Shown here in pieces: positions 56,326 to 64,000 of a stretch of DNA of 64,000 bases. Position 1 is the first letter of the stretch, and the number at the start of each line of letters is the position of its first letter. Origin of the DNA: Bilamarchaeum sp040758595 (lineage in GTDB: Archaea > Micrarchaeota > Micrarchaeia > Anstonellales > Bilamarchaeaceae); assembly GCA_040758595.1 (NCBI GenBank), contig JBFLVJ010000007.1:1-64000 (forward strand), in the 5' to 3' direction. Both the position numbers and the translations under genes were made by a program. Below the pieces are notes generated by a model. That model saw only the letters and a program-made list of their open reading frames with translations, was not told where the DNA came from and made no database searches.

Positions 56326-57387
56326 ATGCAGAGGATACTCGCAGAGGCGCTGAAACGGGGCAAGGCCGAGCGCAAGAAGGAGGCGCTTGGATATATCCGG
56401 TTCAGGGAGCGCTTCAAAAAGATCGAGCGCGGGACCGTGATCGTAGGGAAGCGCATCATCTGGGGGTTCCCGCACATCAAGAGGATATTCGCCCTCGGCA
56501 AGGGCCTCCCGCAGAATCTGGATGCCGCCATGATCTATGCCGAAGAGAAGATAGACGGCTTCAACGTGCGCATCGCATGGATAGATGGCGAAGTGTTCGC
56601 GTTCTCGCGGGGCGGGTTTTTGGATTCGTTCGTGACCGAGAAGGCAAGGGACGCCGGGCTGGAGCGGTATTTCAGGAAGCATCCGGAGCACGTGCTCTGC
56701 GCTGAGATGATAGGCAATACCCCATACACTCGGCCGAGCAAGGAGTTCGACACCAGGCTTTTCGTGTTCGACATCGATGAGGGCGACGGCACCTATCTTC
56801 CGCCGGGCGAGAGATACCGCCTGCTGGATGAATTCGGCATAGAGAGCGCACCCAGGCTCGGGAAGTTCATAGGGGACGACATCAAAGGCATTTCAATGCT
56901 CGCCGTCTCGCTCAATAAAAGCCGGAAGGAGGGCATGGTGCTCAAGAGCGATGACCGGGAGAAGGTCGTGAAGTACGTCACGCCCTGGTCTGATCTGGAA
57001 GACATCGCGGACGCTTCGGACCTGTTCTTCGACATGCCCATAGGGTTCTACTACCAGCGGATACTGCGCTCGGCGTTCTTCATATCCGAGTTCGGCCTTG
57101 ACAGGGAGGAATATTCGAAAAAGCTCGGCAAGGCGTTCTACGACGGCCTGATGAGCGCCATCTCCAGGGCGCGGGAGAGGGAAGAGATTGCTGATGAGTT
57201 CGAGATAGTCATCCGGGAGAGGGGGATCTGGGACGACATCCGCCGCCACATGGGGAAGGAAGTGAAGGTAGAGGAGTTGTGGAGGCGCGAGGAAGGAAAG
57301 AGCGTGCGGATACGCTTCAGGAAGATTTACCGCAAGACATCTAGCAAGCTGATGAGCTATGCTGCAGGCAAAGGCGTGACCGACTGA
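56326..57387 (+). CDS. ATP-dependent RNA ligase (Rnl3 family)
   Basis: 353 residues. Nucleotidyltransferase motif I EEKIDGFNVRIAW with the adenylated Lys near 71; motif Ia/III FAFSRGG and LFVFDI; motif IV KEGMVLKS; motif V KVVKYVT. The C-terminal dimerisation domain is typical of the Methanothermobacter-type ligase, which joins and circularises RNA. Directly after carS and tail-to-tail with its usual PIN-like partner gene. Confidence 0.95.
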   Translation: MQRILAEALKRGKAERKKEALGYIRFRERFKKIERGTVIVGKRIIWGFPHIKRIFALGKGLPQNLDAAMIYAEEKIDGFNVRIAWIDGEVFAFSRGGFLDSFVTEKARDAGLERYFRKHPEHVLCAEMIGNTPYTRPSKEFDTRLFVFDIDEGDGTYLPPGERYRLLDEFGIESAPRLGKFIGDDIKGISMLAVSLNKSRKEGMVLKSDDREKVVKYVTPWSDLEDIADASDLFFDMPIGFYYQRILRSAFFISEFGLDREEYSKKLGKAFYDGLMSAISRAREREEIADEFEIVIRERGIWDDIRRHMGKEVKVEELWRREEGKSVRIRFRKIYRKTSSKLMSYAAGKGVTD

Positions 57388-57449
57388 TTAGCATTGCCGC
57401 AGGCGCCTTCGGCACCCGCGGCGGCATTGTATGGCTGTGGCCGCAGGAC

Positions 57450-58016
57450 CTATCTCTTCAGTTTCTTCAGCAGCGCATGGAACTTGTCCGCAGAGAGCCT
57501 CTCGCATCCGACCTGGTCGGCGAATTTCAGGACGCCCTCGTCCGATGAGACGATGGTCGCTTCCAGCTCCTTGGCGAGAAGGACCAATTCGAAATCCTCC
57601 TTGCTGTCAAGTATGCCGGTGCGCATGGCGTCGCGGTACTTGTCGCGCAGCTTCCTCAGCTTCTCGTCGTTGTCCGGCTGGTTGTCCTTGGCGAAATCCT
57701 CGGCCAGGCGCAGGCCTTTGTTGATCCTCAGACGGACGTCTTCTATGAAATCGTATAGCACGGCCGCGGGGAGGTAGATGCTGTAGGTATTGGGCGACCT
57801 CTTCTTTACCACGAGCTCTATCTCTTCCATCGCTTTCCCATTGACGAAGTTGGAGAGCTCGTTGAAGATGGATGGGGGCATGAGGATATCGATATCGATG
57901 CCCTCCACCTCCTTGACGAAAGCCTCCACGGCAGCGCTCGGATCCTTCCCGAAGCTGCCGCGGGCGTATGGATTGACGAAAAGCGACGTGTCTATGACGA
58001 ATCTCCTCTTGGCCAT
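57450..58016 (-). CDS. RNA ligase partner protein (PIN-like)
   Basis: 188 residues starting RRFVIDTSLFVNPYARGSFG, with a PIN-type Asp in the first strand. Further acidic residues are at NELSNFVNG, SKEDFELVLLAKELEATIVSSDEGVLKFAD. This is the family found next to Rnl3 ligases in many archaea and thermophilic bacteria; biochemical role unestablished. Convergent with the ligase. The 62-bp gap holds a GCC-TTC-GGC hairpin. Confidence 0.92.
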   Translation of the reverse strand: MAKRRFVIDTSLFVNPYARGSFGKDPSAAVEAFVKEVEGIDIDILMPPSIFNELSNFVNGKAMEEIELVVKKRSPNTYSIYLPAAVLYDFIEDVRLRINKGLRLAEDFAKDNQPDNDEKLRKLRDKYRDAMRTGILDSKEDFELVLLAKELEATIVSSDEGVLKFADQVGCERLSADKFHALLKKLKR

Positions 58017-58046
58017 GGCTGGATAACAGCGATGAGTATTATAAGG

Positions 58047-58550
58047 CTATTCCGGCTTGGCGGCCAGCGGCTTCTCGCAGACCCAGCCGTCGAAGCGGAA
58101 CATGCCATAAAACCTGCTTGGCCCGGAGTCGCTGCTGTGGATGAGAGCGAAGTTCTCGCCATCTTTTTCCTGGAGCACGAGCGTCCCTTCCTTAGACCCG
58201 GAAGCGTGCCCGACAACGACGTAGGACTTGCCTTCGGCCTTGAGCGTCTCGCCTTTTTTGAGAGTGAACTCCCTCTCGGTCGAGAACCCGTATTTGGCAG
58301 AATATGTGCCGGATCTGAGCTTGTAGCTGCGGGGCCCTTCGCACATAGGCGTCTGAGACCTCCAGTAGCGCTTATTGCTTTCATCGCATGAATGCATCCC
58401 GAACAGCATCGAAACGAATAGTCCGGCGACAACCACGGTGCTCGCTCCAAGAAGCTTGAGTGTCGAGATAGCATCGTCTCTTTCCGAAGAGCGACATGCA
58501 GACTCTCTCGGTTCTTTTCCGGGTTCCCTCCCTTTCGTCATGATTGCCAT
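58047..58550 (-). CDS. single-pass membrane protein, paralogue B
   Basis: 167 residues. Basic cytoplasmic N-terminus, membrane segment near 29-50, then a beta-rich domain with TPMCEGPRSYKLRSG, YGFSTEREFTLKKGETL and FRFDGWVCEK. It shares TPMCEGP, YGF(S/T)TE and RFDGW(V/T)CEK with the next gene. Two Cys of the domain could pair. The start is about 25 nt after TATA-like CTTTTTTAATCC. Not a known family. Probably works with the upstream membrane-protein operon. Confidence 0.78.
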   Translation of the reverse strand: MAIMTKGREPGKEPRESACRSSERDDAISTLKLLGASTVVVAGLFVSMLFGMHSCDESNKRYWRSQTPMCEGPRSYKLRSGTYSAKYGFSTEREFTLKKGETLKAEGKSYVVVGHASGSKEGTLVLQEKDGENFALIHSSDSGPSRFYGMFRFDGWVCEKPLAAKPE

Positions 58551-58607
58551 GGATGGCTCTGTGTGGCCAAAGGATTAAAAAAGTTGAACCCGCTCCGAAA
58601 TCCGGAT

Positions 58608-59081
58608 TCACTCGGATTTGGCGCTCTTGGTTTTCTCGCAGGTCCATCCGTCGAAGCGGAGCCTGTCTGAAAACTTCCCTTTGCCAGGATAGGTCTGGAT
58701 TATCTCCAGGACCTCGGTGTCGGTCTCCTGGATTATCAGTTCGCCGCTCCTCTCCCTTCGCACATGGCCCAGAACCGAGTATTCGATGCCGCCCAGCCTG
58801 AAGGTCCCGCCTTTCCTTACGGTTATGGTCTTCTCAGTCGTGAAGCCGTACCGGAGGTCGTCGTGCCCCTTGCGGATGTGATAAATCTGCGGGCCTTCGC
58901 ACATCGGGGTGCGCGACTTCCAGCACTCCTTTATGCTCTTGAAATGCATGTGTAGGCCGGTCGCTATCGCTGCGGACAGACCGAGCGCTGCGAGCGTCCC
59001 GATGGCCCTTGTGGAAAGATTGCGCTTCCTGCCCGGCCTGGGGGATAGTCTCCCTATAGGGATCGGTCTGTGGGCCTGCAT
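58608..59081 (-). CDS. single-pass membrane protein, paralogue A
   Basis: 157 residues. Basic Arg-rich N-terminus, membrane segment near 25-47, then CWKSRTPMCEGPQIYHIRKG, YGFTTEKTITVRKGGTF and LRFDGWTCEK. A full-length paralogue of the gene at 58047, about 35-40 percent alike by eye. Own TATA-like TTTTATAATC near 59108, about 25 nt before the ATG, so it is transcribed separately from the operon upstream. Confidence 0.78.
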   Translation of the reverse strand: MQAHRPIPIGRLSPRPGRKRNLSTRAIGTLAALGLSAAIATGLHMHFKSIKECWKSRTPMCEGPQIYHIRKGHDDLRYGFTTEKTITVRKGGTFRLGGIEYSVLGHVRRERSGELIIQETDTEVLEIIQTYPGKGKFSDRLRFDGWTCEKTKSAKSE

Positions 59082-59124
59082 GCATCTGACTATGTGGCAA
59101 TAAGATTATAAAACTGAAGAAGGG

Positions 59125-60177
59125 CTAGATTAGTTTGACCAGGCCGCGGCCGATCTCCGGGATGTTGCCTCCGAAAAGGGTCGTGGTGTTCAAAACGAAC
59201 GTGAGCAGGATCACGAAGGCCACGAACGGGAAGATGCAGATCGAGTTGATGAGGTATTTCTCGAAGTCTATCATCTTGACGTTCACCATGCTGTCGATAT
59301 CCAGCATATTCGATTTCACCAGGCCGAAATAGCCGGTTATCTTGCCTGCATCCGCCATGCCGCACTGCCACGGGGTCAGATCCACCGGCTGGGGAAGGGC
59401 GCAGATATATTCCGGCCCTCCTGCGGCGTTGGGATCGAATGTCAGCAGGTTGGACTGGACGTTTGGGAGCCCGAGGGTAGCTATCATTATATATGTCAGC
59501 GGGAACACGAAATAGAGGCCGAATGAGAGCGCCATGACATATGCACCCGCGCCGCGGGTCGGGGGGAACGAGCGGAGGGCGACCCCCAAGGAGAAGAAGA
59601 ATCCGGAATAGTATTTGACGAAGTTCATCACATGCGCCAGCAGATAGGAGATGTATACGAAGAACGCGAACGACTGCGTCGCGTTCATGATGCGCTCCTC
59701 CACCCACTTCATGCCGAAGCCAGAGGCGTGCTCGGACATGAAGATCTCCATGTAGATGGAGGTTATCGCGCCGATCGGGACCGCTAGGGCATAGAGGACG
59801 TCCATGAACTGCTGGACGCACCGCGTGGGCGTGGACATGTAAAGCTTCATCCAGTCGATGAGAGTCACCACCGGCTGTCCGTCAACCGTGAGCGTCCCCA
59901 TGATGCCGGCGGTCTGTGAGTATGCCGAGAGGTAGAGGACCTGGGCTAGCAGCCCGAGTTTAGGCTCCACGACCTGGATGAGGCCCATTGTCATGATGAC
60001 TATCAGCACGGTGGAGGCGGCATATACGAATTCGGTCTTGGCTATCTGCTCCAGATTCTTCAATGAGAAGATGCGGGAGAGCATTATCAGGCCGGCCGAG
60101 CCGAGGACGGCTATGGCTGCGGCGCCTATGGAGATGGTCTGCCAGTCCGCATAGAAGCTTGTCGTGAAATCCGCCAT
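59125..60177 (-). CDS. polytopic membrane protein, four-paralogue family (4)
   Basis: 350 residues, seven or eight membrane segments. N-terminal segment then LKNLEQIAKTEFVYAASTVLIVIMTMG. Middle motif LRSFPPTRGAGAYVMALSFGLYFVFPLTYI near 205. Extracytoplasmic loop with ALPQPVDLTPWQCG. Ends FGGNIPEIGRGLVKLI. The same three landmarks occur in the three genes upstream. Starts 1 nt after the previous stop. The general plan recalls VirB6/TrbL-type channel proteins, but I cannot assign it. Confidence 0.8.
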   Translation of the reverse strand: MADFTTSFYADWQTISIGAAAIAVLGSAGLIMLSRIFSLKNLEQIAKTEFVYAASTVLIVIMTMGLIQVVEPKLGLLAQVLYLSAYSQTAGIMGTLTVDGQPVVTLIDWMKLYMSTPTRCVQQFMDVLYALAVPIGAITSIYMEIFMSEHASGFGMKWVEERIMNATQSFAFFVYISYLLAHVMNFVKYYSGFFFSLGVALRSFPPTRGAGAYVMALSFGLYFVFPLTYIMIATLGLPNVQSNLLTFDPNAAGGPEYICALPQPVDLTPWQCGMADAGKITGYFGLVKSNMLDIDSMVNVKMIDFEKYLINSICIFPFVAFVILLTFVLNTTTLFGGNIPEIGRGLVKLI

Positions 60178-60178
60178 A

Positions 60179-61330
60179 TCATATCAGCCTCGTCAGGGAG
60201 CTTATGTCCACCTCGTCCCCGAAGCTCTTGCTCAGGACCTTCGCCGCCTGCACGAACACTATGAGATTGACGGCAGGCATTATGAAGCCCACCGAAAAGG
60301 CCCAGGCTATCAGGGACACCGGGAATGCGATCAGCATCAGCGTCAGGTTGCCCACCATGCTCTGGAGAAGGTTCCCGATGCCGCCGAAGACGCCCGTGAC
60401 GAAACCCGTCAGGCTGTTGCTGAGGCCGCTGAAATTGTCCTTATAGAAATTGGTGATGTGTCCGGTGAAGCATACCCCGTCAGGATCGGAATCCGGCTGG
60501 CAGCCATCCTGCATGTACTGCGTCATCAATGAGCGGAACGATAGCAGAGGCCCCCCTCCATGCGAATAGAACATGGTATAGCTGATGACAGAAAGAGCCG
60601 GGAAGACGAACAGGAACGCGGCCGCGACGCCCATCAGGGTGCCTCCGATGCGCCGGGTGGGTGTGAAGGCCCGGAGGAATATGCCCATCGGCAGATAGTA
60701 TTCCAGGAATGCCTTGACCGAGAAGATGTAGACCATCATCTGGGCATGGTTTATGATGAACGCGATCGCCAGCGCCACGGTGGCGTTGTAGAGCAGCTGC
60801 TTGATGGGCGATGCGAGGCCCGCCAGCGGGGATGCCACGAGGCCGACGCCCAAGGGGCGGGCATACGGAGTGATCGACGCCACCTGATCCACATAGACAT
60901 TCATGACATAATTGAGGGTCAGCCAGCCGGACATGTCGGTCTCCACCCGCTGGTAATAATGGGCCGACGCGTCATAGAGGGACGTGTCGATGTCGGTGGT
61001 GATGGTCTTCCCTTCGAATGAGAAGCTTCCGCTGGGGGCTATGTCCTGGGGGATGATGGAGCCGACTGTGAGGGAAGCCATGGCACCCGTGGCTATGAAC
61101 AGCAGGGGTATCATTGCTCCGGTCATGAAAAGCTCGTAGAGCTCGGATTTCACATAGGCGAGAAGCTGGGAGTTGCGGAAGAGCGTGCCCCAGACATAGA
61201 TGAACGCCAGTATCACCGATGAGACGGCAAGGGCGAGGCCTGCCAGGGCCGCGAAGCTCCACAGACCGGCGTCGCTGCCCATCAGCGAAGCGCTTCCGGA
61301 AACGATCTCTCCAGGGGTCTGCAAAGCCAT
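60179..61330 (-). CDS. polytopic membrane protein, four-paralogue family (3)
   Basis: 383 residues, about eight membrane segments. N-terminal LLAYVKSELYELFMTGAMIPLLFIATG. Middle motif LRAFTPTRRIGGTLMGVAAAFLFVFPALSV near 210. Extracytoplasmic loop with two Cys (DGCQPDSDPDGVCFTG) near 275. C-terminal VLSKSFGDEVDISSLTRLI. Cotranscribed with gene 4 (1-nt gap) and gene 2 (9-nt gap). Confidence 0.8.
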   Translation of the reverse strand: MALQTPGEIVSGSASLMGSDAGLWSFAALAGLALAVSSVILAFIYVWGTLFRNSQLLAYVKSELYELFMTGAMIPLLFIATGAMASLTVGSIIPQDIAPSGSFSFEGKTITTDIDTSLYDASAHYYQRVETDMSGWLTLNYVMNVYVDQVASITPYARPLGVGLVASPLAGLASPIKQLLYNATVALAIAFIINHAQMMVYIFSVKAFLEYYLPMGIFLRAFTPTRRIGGTLMGVAAAFLFVFPALSVISYTMFYSHGGGPLLSFRSLMTQYMQDGCQPDSDPDGVCFTGHITNFYKDNFSGLSNSLTGFVTGVFGGIGNLLQSMVGNLTLMLIAFPVSLIAWAFSVGFIMPAVNLIVFVQAAKVLSKSFGDEVDISSLTRLI

Positions 61331-61339
61331 CTCATCACT

Positions 61340-62575
61340 TCATATTATCTTGAGGAACGACATGAAACTCACGTCCACGCGGAAGAAAGCGGCGGTCTCC
61401 TTGGCCGCCGTCAGCGTGACGAATATGTTCAGGAAGGGCAGCAGTATACTCATCACGACTATGTAGTAGACGGAGCTGCGCACCAGCTCGAAGGCCAGGG
61501 TCAGGGCGCTGCCCAGGAAGAATGGCATGAAGACGCCTGCCATGAGGAACATCATGACCAGCGCGCCGCCCACCACTTTCAGGATGCCGCTCTTGGCCAG
61601 GAAGCCGCTGACCGCCTTGTGGGAATCCACCAGGTTCGATTTCATCAATTTATGGGCCTCGTAATCGAATATGAACATGAACGGGTAGAAGACCGCCAGC
61701 GCGAACATGAGGGCTAGAAGGGCCTCGCCGGCGTTCCGCGTGTATGGGAATGCGCGCAGGAGGATACCCACCGGGATGAGAAGGCCCCAGGTCCATTTCT
61801 TTATCATGCAGAGGGTGACTATGTGCATCAGCCATTCTCCGATGCCGAGCGAAAGGAACTGGAGCGCGGTGCCTATGAGGTCTATCAGGGGCTTGAGCAC
61901 AGGGCCGAGGTTGAACGAGTACATTGCGCGCCAGGTGACGCCGAACCACATCGTGGATGAGTAGAGGGTATGTATGACCGTGTTGAAGAGGAGCAGGACG
62001 CTGTAGTGCCCAACCATGTCGCTCACCATCAGCCTGCAGAATGCCATCGATGCGTCTATCATGTTGGCGTTGTTCACATTGCTGTATATCCTGTCCGAGG
62101 TGGTCGAAGCGCTGATGCCGTACCACACGTTCTGCGCGCTGAGCATCGCGACCAGGAACACCACTCGAAGGAATGTCAGGCCGGTCTGGAAGAGCTCGTC
62201 CTTGGAGAGGGCTATCAGCTGTGGGGAGCTTAGCATCTGGCCGAGCATGTTGATTATCCCGATGCCGAAGAGCACCACTATCCCGGTCAGGATAGCCGGG
62301 GCGTACCATCCGCCGATAATGTTGTGCTCTCCCCCTGATGAATTGATCCAGTCGTCACCGCAGTTCCCTGGCCCGAAGGAATCGAAGACCGTCGTGAAGG
62401 CGGCCCCCCCTGTGCCAGGTACCGAACCATAAGCGTCTACGAAGTCGTTTGTCTGGCTGTTCACGAAGCCGGTCGTCTTGTCATAGAAGTCGCTGAGAGC
62501 CTCCTCATCGGCGGCCGCGCTGATCGTGGCGAACAGCAGGGCGAGCGCGAACAGCGATATCGGTCTCCTCATCAT
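61340..62575 (-). CDS. polytopic membrane protein, four-paralogue family (2), with signal peptide
   Basis: 411 residues from MMRRPISLFALALLFATISAAADEEAL, a signal peptide that the other members lack. The ATG overlaps the previous stop by 4 nt; the frame is open upstream, but those codons lie inside gene 1. Then LIALSKDELFQTGLTFLRVVFLVAML, the motif LLRAFPYTRNAGEALLALMFALAVFYPFMFIF and the C-terminus FFRVDVSFMSFLKII. The most diverged of the four. Confidence 0.8.
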   Translation of the reverse strand: MMRRPISLFALALLFATISAAADEEALSDFYDKTTGFVNSQTNDFVDAYGSVPGTGGAAFTTVFDSFGPGNCGDDWINSSGGEHNIIGGWYAPAILTGIVVLFGIGIINMLGQMLSSPQLIALSKDELFQTGLTFLRVVFLVAMLSAQNVWYGISASTTSDRIYSNVNNANMIDASMAFCRLMVSDMVGHYSVLLLFNTVIHTLYSSTMWFGVTWRAMYSFNLGPVLKPLIDLIGTALQFLSLGIGEWLMHIVTLCMIKKWTWGLLIPVGILLRAFPYTRNAGEALLALMFALAVFYPFMFIFDYEAHKLMKSNLVDSHKAVSGFLAKSGILKVVGGALVMMFLMAGVFMPFFLGSALTLAFELVRSSVYYIVVMSILLPFLNIFVTLTAAKETAAFFRVDVSFMSFLKII

Positions 62576-64000
62576 ATCAGCCTCGTGAGTCCGGCTATCT
62601 CTATGTCCCCTCCGAATGTTATCGAGAGCGAACGTATCGCCGCTATCGTGGCTATAAGCCCGAAGAGCGAGAAGAAGACAGACCAGAAGGTCAGCCGCCC
62701 GAGTACATCCAGGGGCCCGTCTTTCTTCCATGCGATACCGACGAACTTGTCGAATTTGCTCTGCTTGCTCGTGTCCTTGAACCAGTTGTTGACCTCTTGG
62801 TAGGTCTTGTTCAGTATCCTGTCTTTCTCTTCATCGCTGGCGGAATCGTGGCTCGTGCTCGAGAGATCCGTCATCTTGCCGGATGAATCGGTCATGGGGA
62901 GCATGGCCCCTCCGCTATTGTCTTTGCCGGCCTCCAGGTACTTGTAGTACTCGTCCGGCTCGAGCCCCTCGTAGTCCATCAGGGCCTTCTGCGCTTCAGA
63001 AGCGTTGTAGTATGTCTTCCCGCCGCCGGGCATCACGATGGTGCCGCTCATATACATGTTGTTCGCTATCGGCGGGTCGGCGCATTGTAGCGCATCCATG
63101 GTCAGTCGTTTGCATGGGTTGGCGTCGCTGGCTTCCCAGCTGCTCCTGACCATCGGGTCGTTCTTGATGTCGAGCATCACCAGCGCTCCGAAGGCGTAGA
63201 ACGAAGGGAACACGAAATAGAGCCCGAGGGCGATCCCGAGCAGGAGGCCGCCCAGCCTTCGCGTGGGGGAGAATGTCCTCAGTACAACGCCCATCACGAA
63301 CAGCGCAGGGAAGAGCGCGGTCCCTATGAAGTTGAGCATGACCTCCTGGAACTTGGTGAGCATCATCAGCTTGATCGTCCAGTCGAATATCAGCTCCTTT
63401 ATCTTGTTCCCCATGGTGAACACCCCGCGCCAGGGAGTGAAGGTGAAGAAACCGGCCTTCTCGAAAAGGAACTCTATGTTGATAGTGAACTCGGCCATCA
63501 TCGAGGTCCCGATATAGCTGAGGTACGTGTCGAACGCGAATGTCTTGGCTTCATCGAATATCTCGCGCAGGTACCAGATGCCGAGCCTGATGTGGCACGA
63601 CTCCACACCGTTGTAGACGGATTCCTTGCTGGCGGCGATGGCGCTGCCGCATATGTCCAGGCACTCATAGCGCTGATGGAGGTTGAATGCCCCTTTGTCT
63701 GTCACGGGTATCCAATAGCTTGTGAGGCTCCCGGCGCATCCAGGAGTCCCCATGCCGGTGGCCGGGGTGCCGAGTAGAGAGCCCTGGACCACGCTGTTGA
63801 TCATTCCGAGGCCGACGATCGCCATCGATATTATCAGCGCCGAATAAAAGACCTCCGTCAGCTCGATCTTCGCCCAGCCCTTCATCTTCTCGTTCTCCAG
63901 GAGGCCGGAGAGCATGTAGATCAGGGCGGCGATGACTGTGGAGATGCCCAGGAGGGCGATCGCGATCACGATCCAGTTGGTCCACAGTTCAGCGAATCCC
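62572..64000 (-). CDS. polytopic membrane protein, four-paralogue family (1), 5'-truncated by window edge
   Basis: The frame is open to the last base, and the first visible residues (GFAELWTNWIVIAIALLG) align with the N-terminus of gene 4 (FYADWQTISIGAAAIAVLG), so the true start lies beyond 64000. Visible part: MKGWAKIELTEVFYSALIISMAIVG, four Cys in an extracytoplasmic loop, LRTFSPTRRLGGLLLGIALGLYFVFPSFYAF, a long hydrophilic insert (about 100 residues, rich in Ser, Asp, Lys) and FGGDIEIAGLTRLI at the end. Confidence 0.8.
   Translation of the reverse strand, partial: GFAELWTNWIVIAIALLGISTVIAALIYMLSGLLENEKMKGWAKIELTEVFYSALIISMAIVGLGMINSVVQGSLLGTPATGMGTPGCAGSLTSYWIPVTDKGAFNLHQRYECLDICGSAIAASKESVYNGVESCHIRLGIWYLREIFDEAKTFAFDTYLSYIGTSMMAEFTINIEFLFEKAGFFTFTPWRGVFTMGNKIKELIFDWTIKLMMLTKFQEVMLNFIGTALFPALFVMGVVLRTFSPTRRLGGLLLGIALGLYFVFPSFYAFGALVMLDIKNDPMVRSSWEASDANPCKRLTMDALQCADPPIANNMYMSGTIVMPGGGKTYYNASEAQKALMDYEGLEPDEYYKYLEAGKDNSGGAMLPMTDSSGKMTDLSSTSHDSASDEEKDRILNKTYQEVNNWFKDTSKQSKFDKFVGIAWKKDGPLDVLGRLTFWSVFFSLFGLIATIAAIRSLSITFGGDIEIAGLTRLI

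Overview
The window is archaeal chromosome of fairly high GC with very tight gene packing. The evidence is the L3-L4-L23-L2-S19-L22 ribosomal order, eS8 and eL14, MCM helicase, archaeal DnaG, Spt5-SecE-FtsZ, Cbf5, Cgi121, CDP-archaeol synthase, apgM-type phosphoglycerate mutase, class III-type prepilins, TATA-like boxes about 25 nt before start codons (many leaderless genes), and two tRNA genes each split by two introns. The many single-lineage membrane and prepilin genes fit a DPANN-type archaeon (Micrarchaeota/Diapherotrites-like), but that placement is inference.

Layout. 0-3.7 kb: ribosomal protein operon on the minus strand, with a long structured leader. 4-7 kb: three unrecognised genes, one of which looks like a double, degenerate GGDEF/palm-fold protein. 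7.1-11.2 kb: Oxa1-like insertase, CMP kinase, short eL14 and Cbf5, with a Schlafen/AlbA_2-type gene between eL14 and cbf5. 11.3-17 kb: DUF202 protein, ThiI, two small cell-surface proteins, tRNA-Ser(GGA), serine hydroxymethyltransferase, tRNA-Gly(CCC) and MscS. 17-24 kb: Spt5, SecE, FtsZ, rhomboid, PP2C-like phosphatase, Trm1, a helical-repeat protein, TruD and an HTH-CBS regulator. 24-29 kb: MetRS with fused tRNA-binding domain, small unknowns, eS8 and Cgi121. 29-38 kb: a type IV pilus-like locus (multi-winged-helix protein, coiled-coil proteins, secretion ATPase, two TadC proteins, pilin). 38-50 kb: apgM, MCM with a large intein, presenilin-like protease, Trm5, LeuRS, CBS protein, TOPRIM protein and DnaG. 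50-56 kb: five prepilin-like or N-anchored surface proteins, a Cys-rich anchored protein and SppA. 55.8-58 kb: CarS, RNA ligase and its PIN-like partner. 58-64 kb: an operon-like run of four paralogous polytopic membrane proteins followed by two paralogous single-pass proteins.

Two things stand out. (1) A dispersed family of degenerate 7-nt tandem tracts (unit close to N-S-R-R-R-A-C, keeping an AC step every 7 nt) occurs in intergenic DNA, inside a tRNA intron, and in frame inside genes for L22, Trm1, TruD (twice), MetRS and LeuRS. The unit is almost free of stop codons in all six frames. (2) Four tandem paralogous membrane proteins share a Pro-Thr-Arg motif before a transmembrane segment and a common C-terminal ending, which suggests a multi-subunit membrane channel or secretion complex of unknown function. 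Calls rest on reading translations and motifs by eye; no database search was run.
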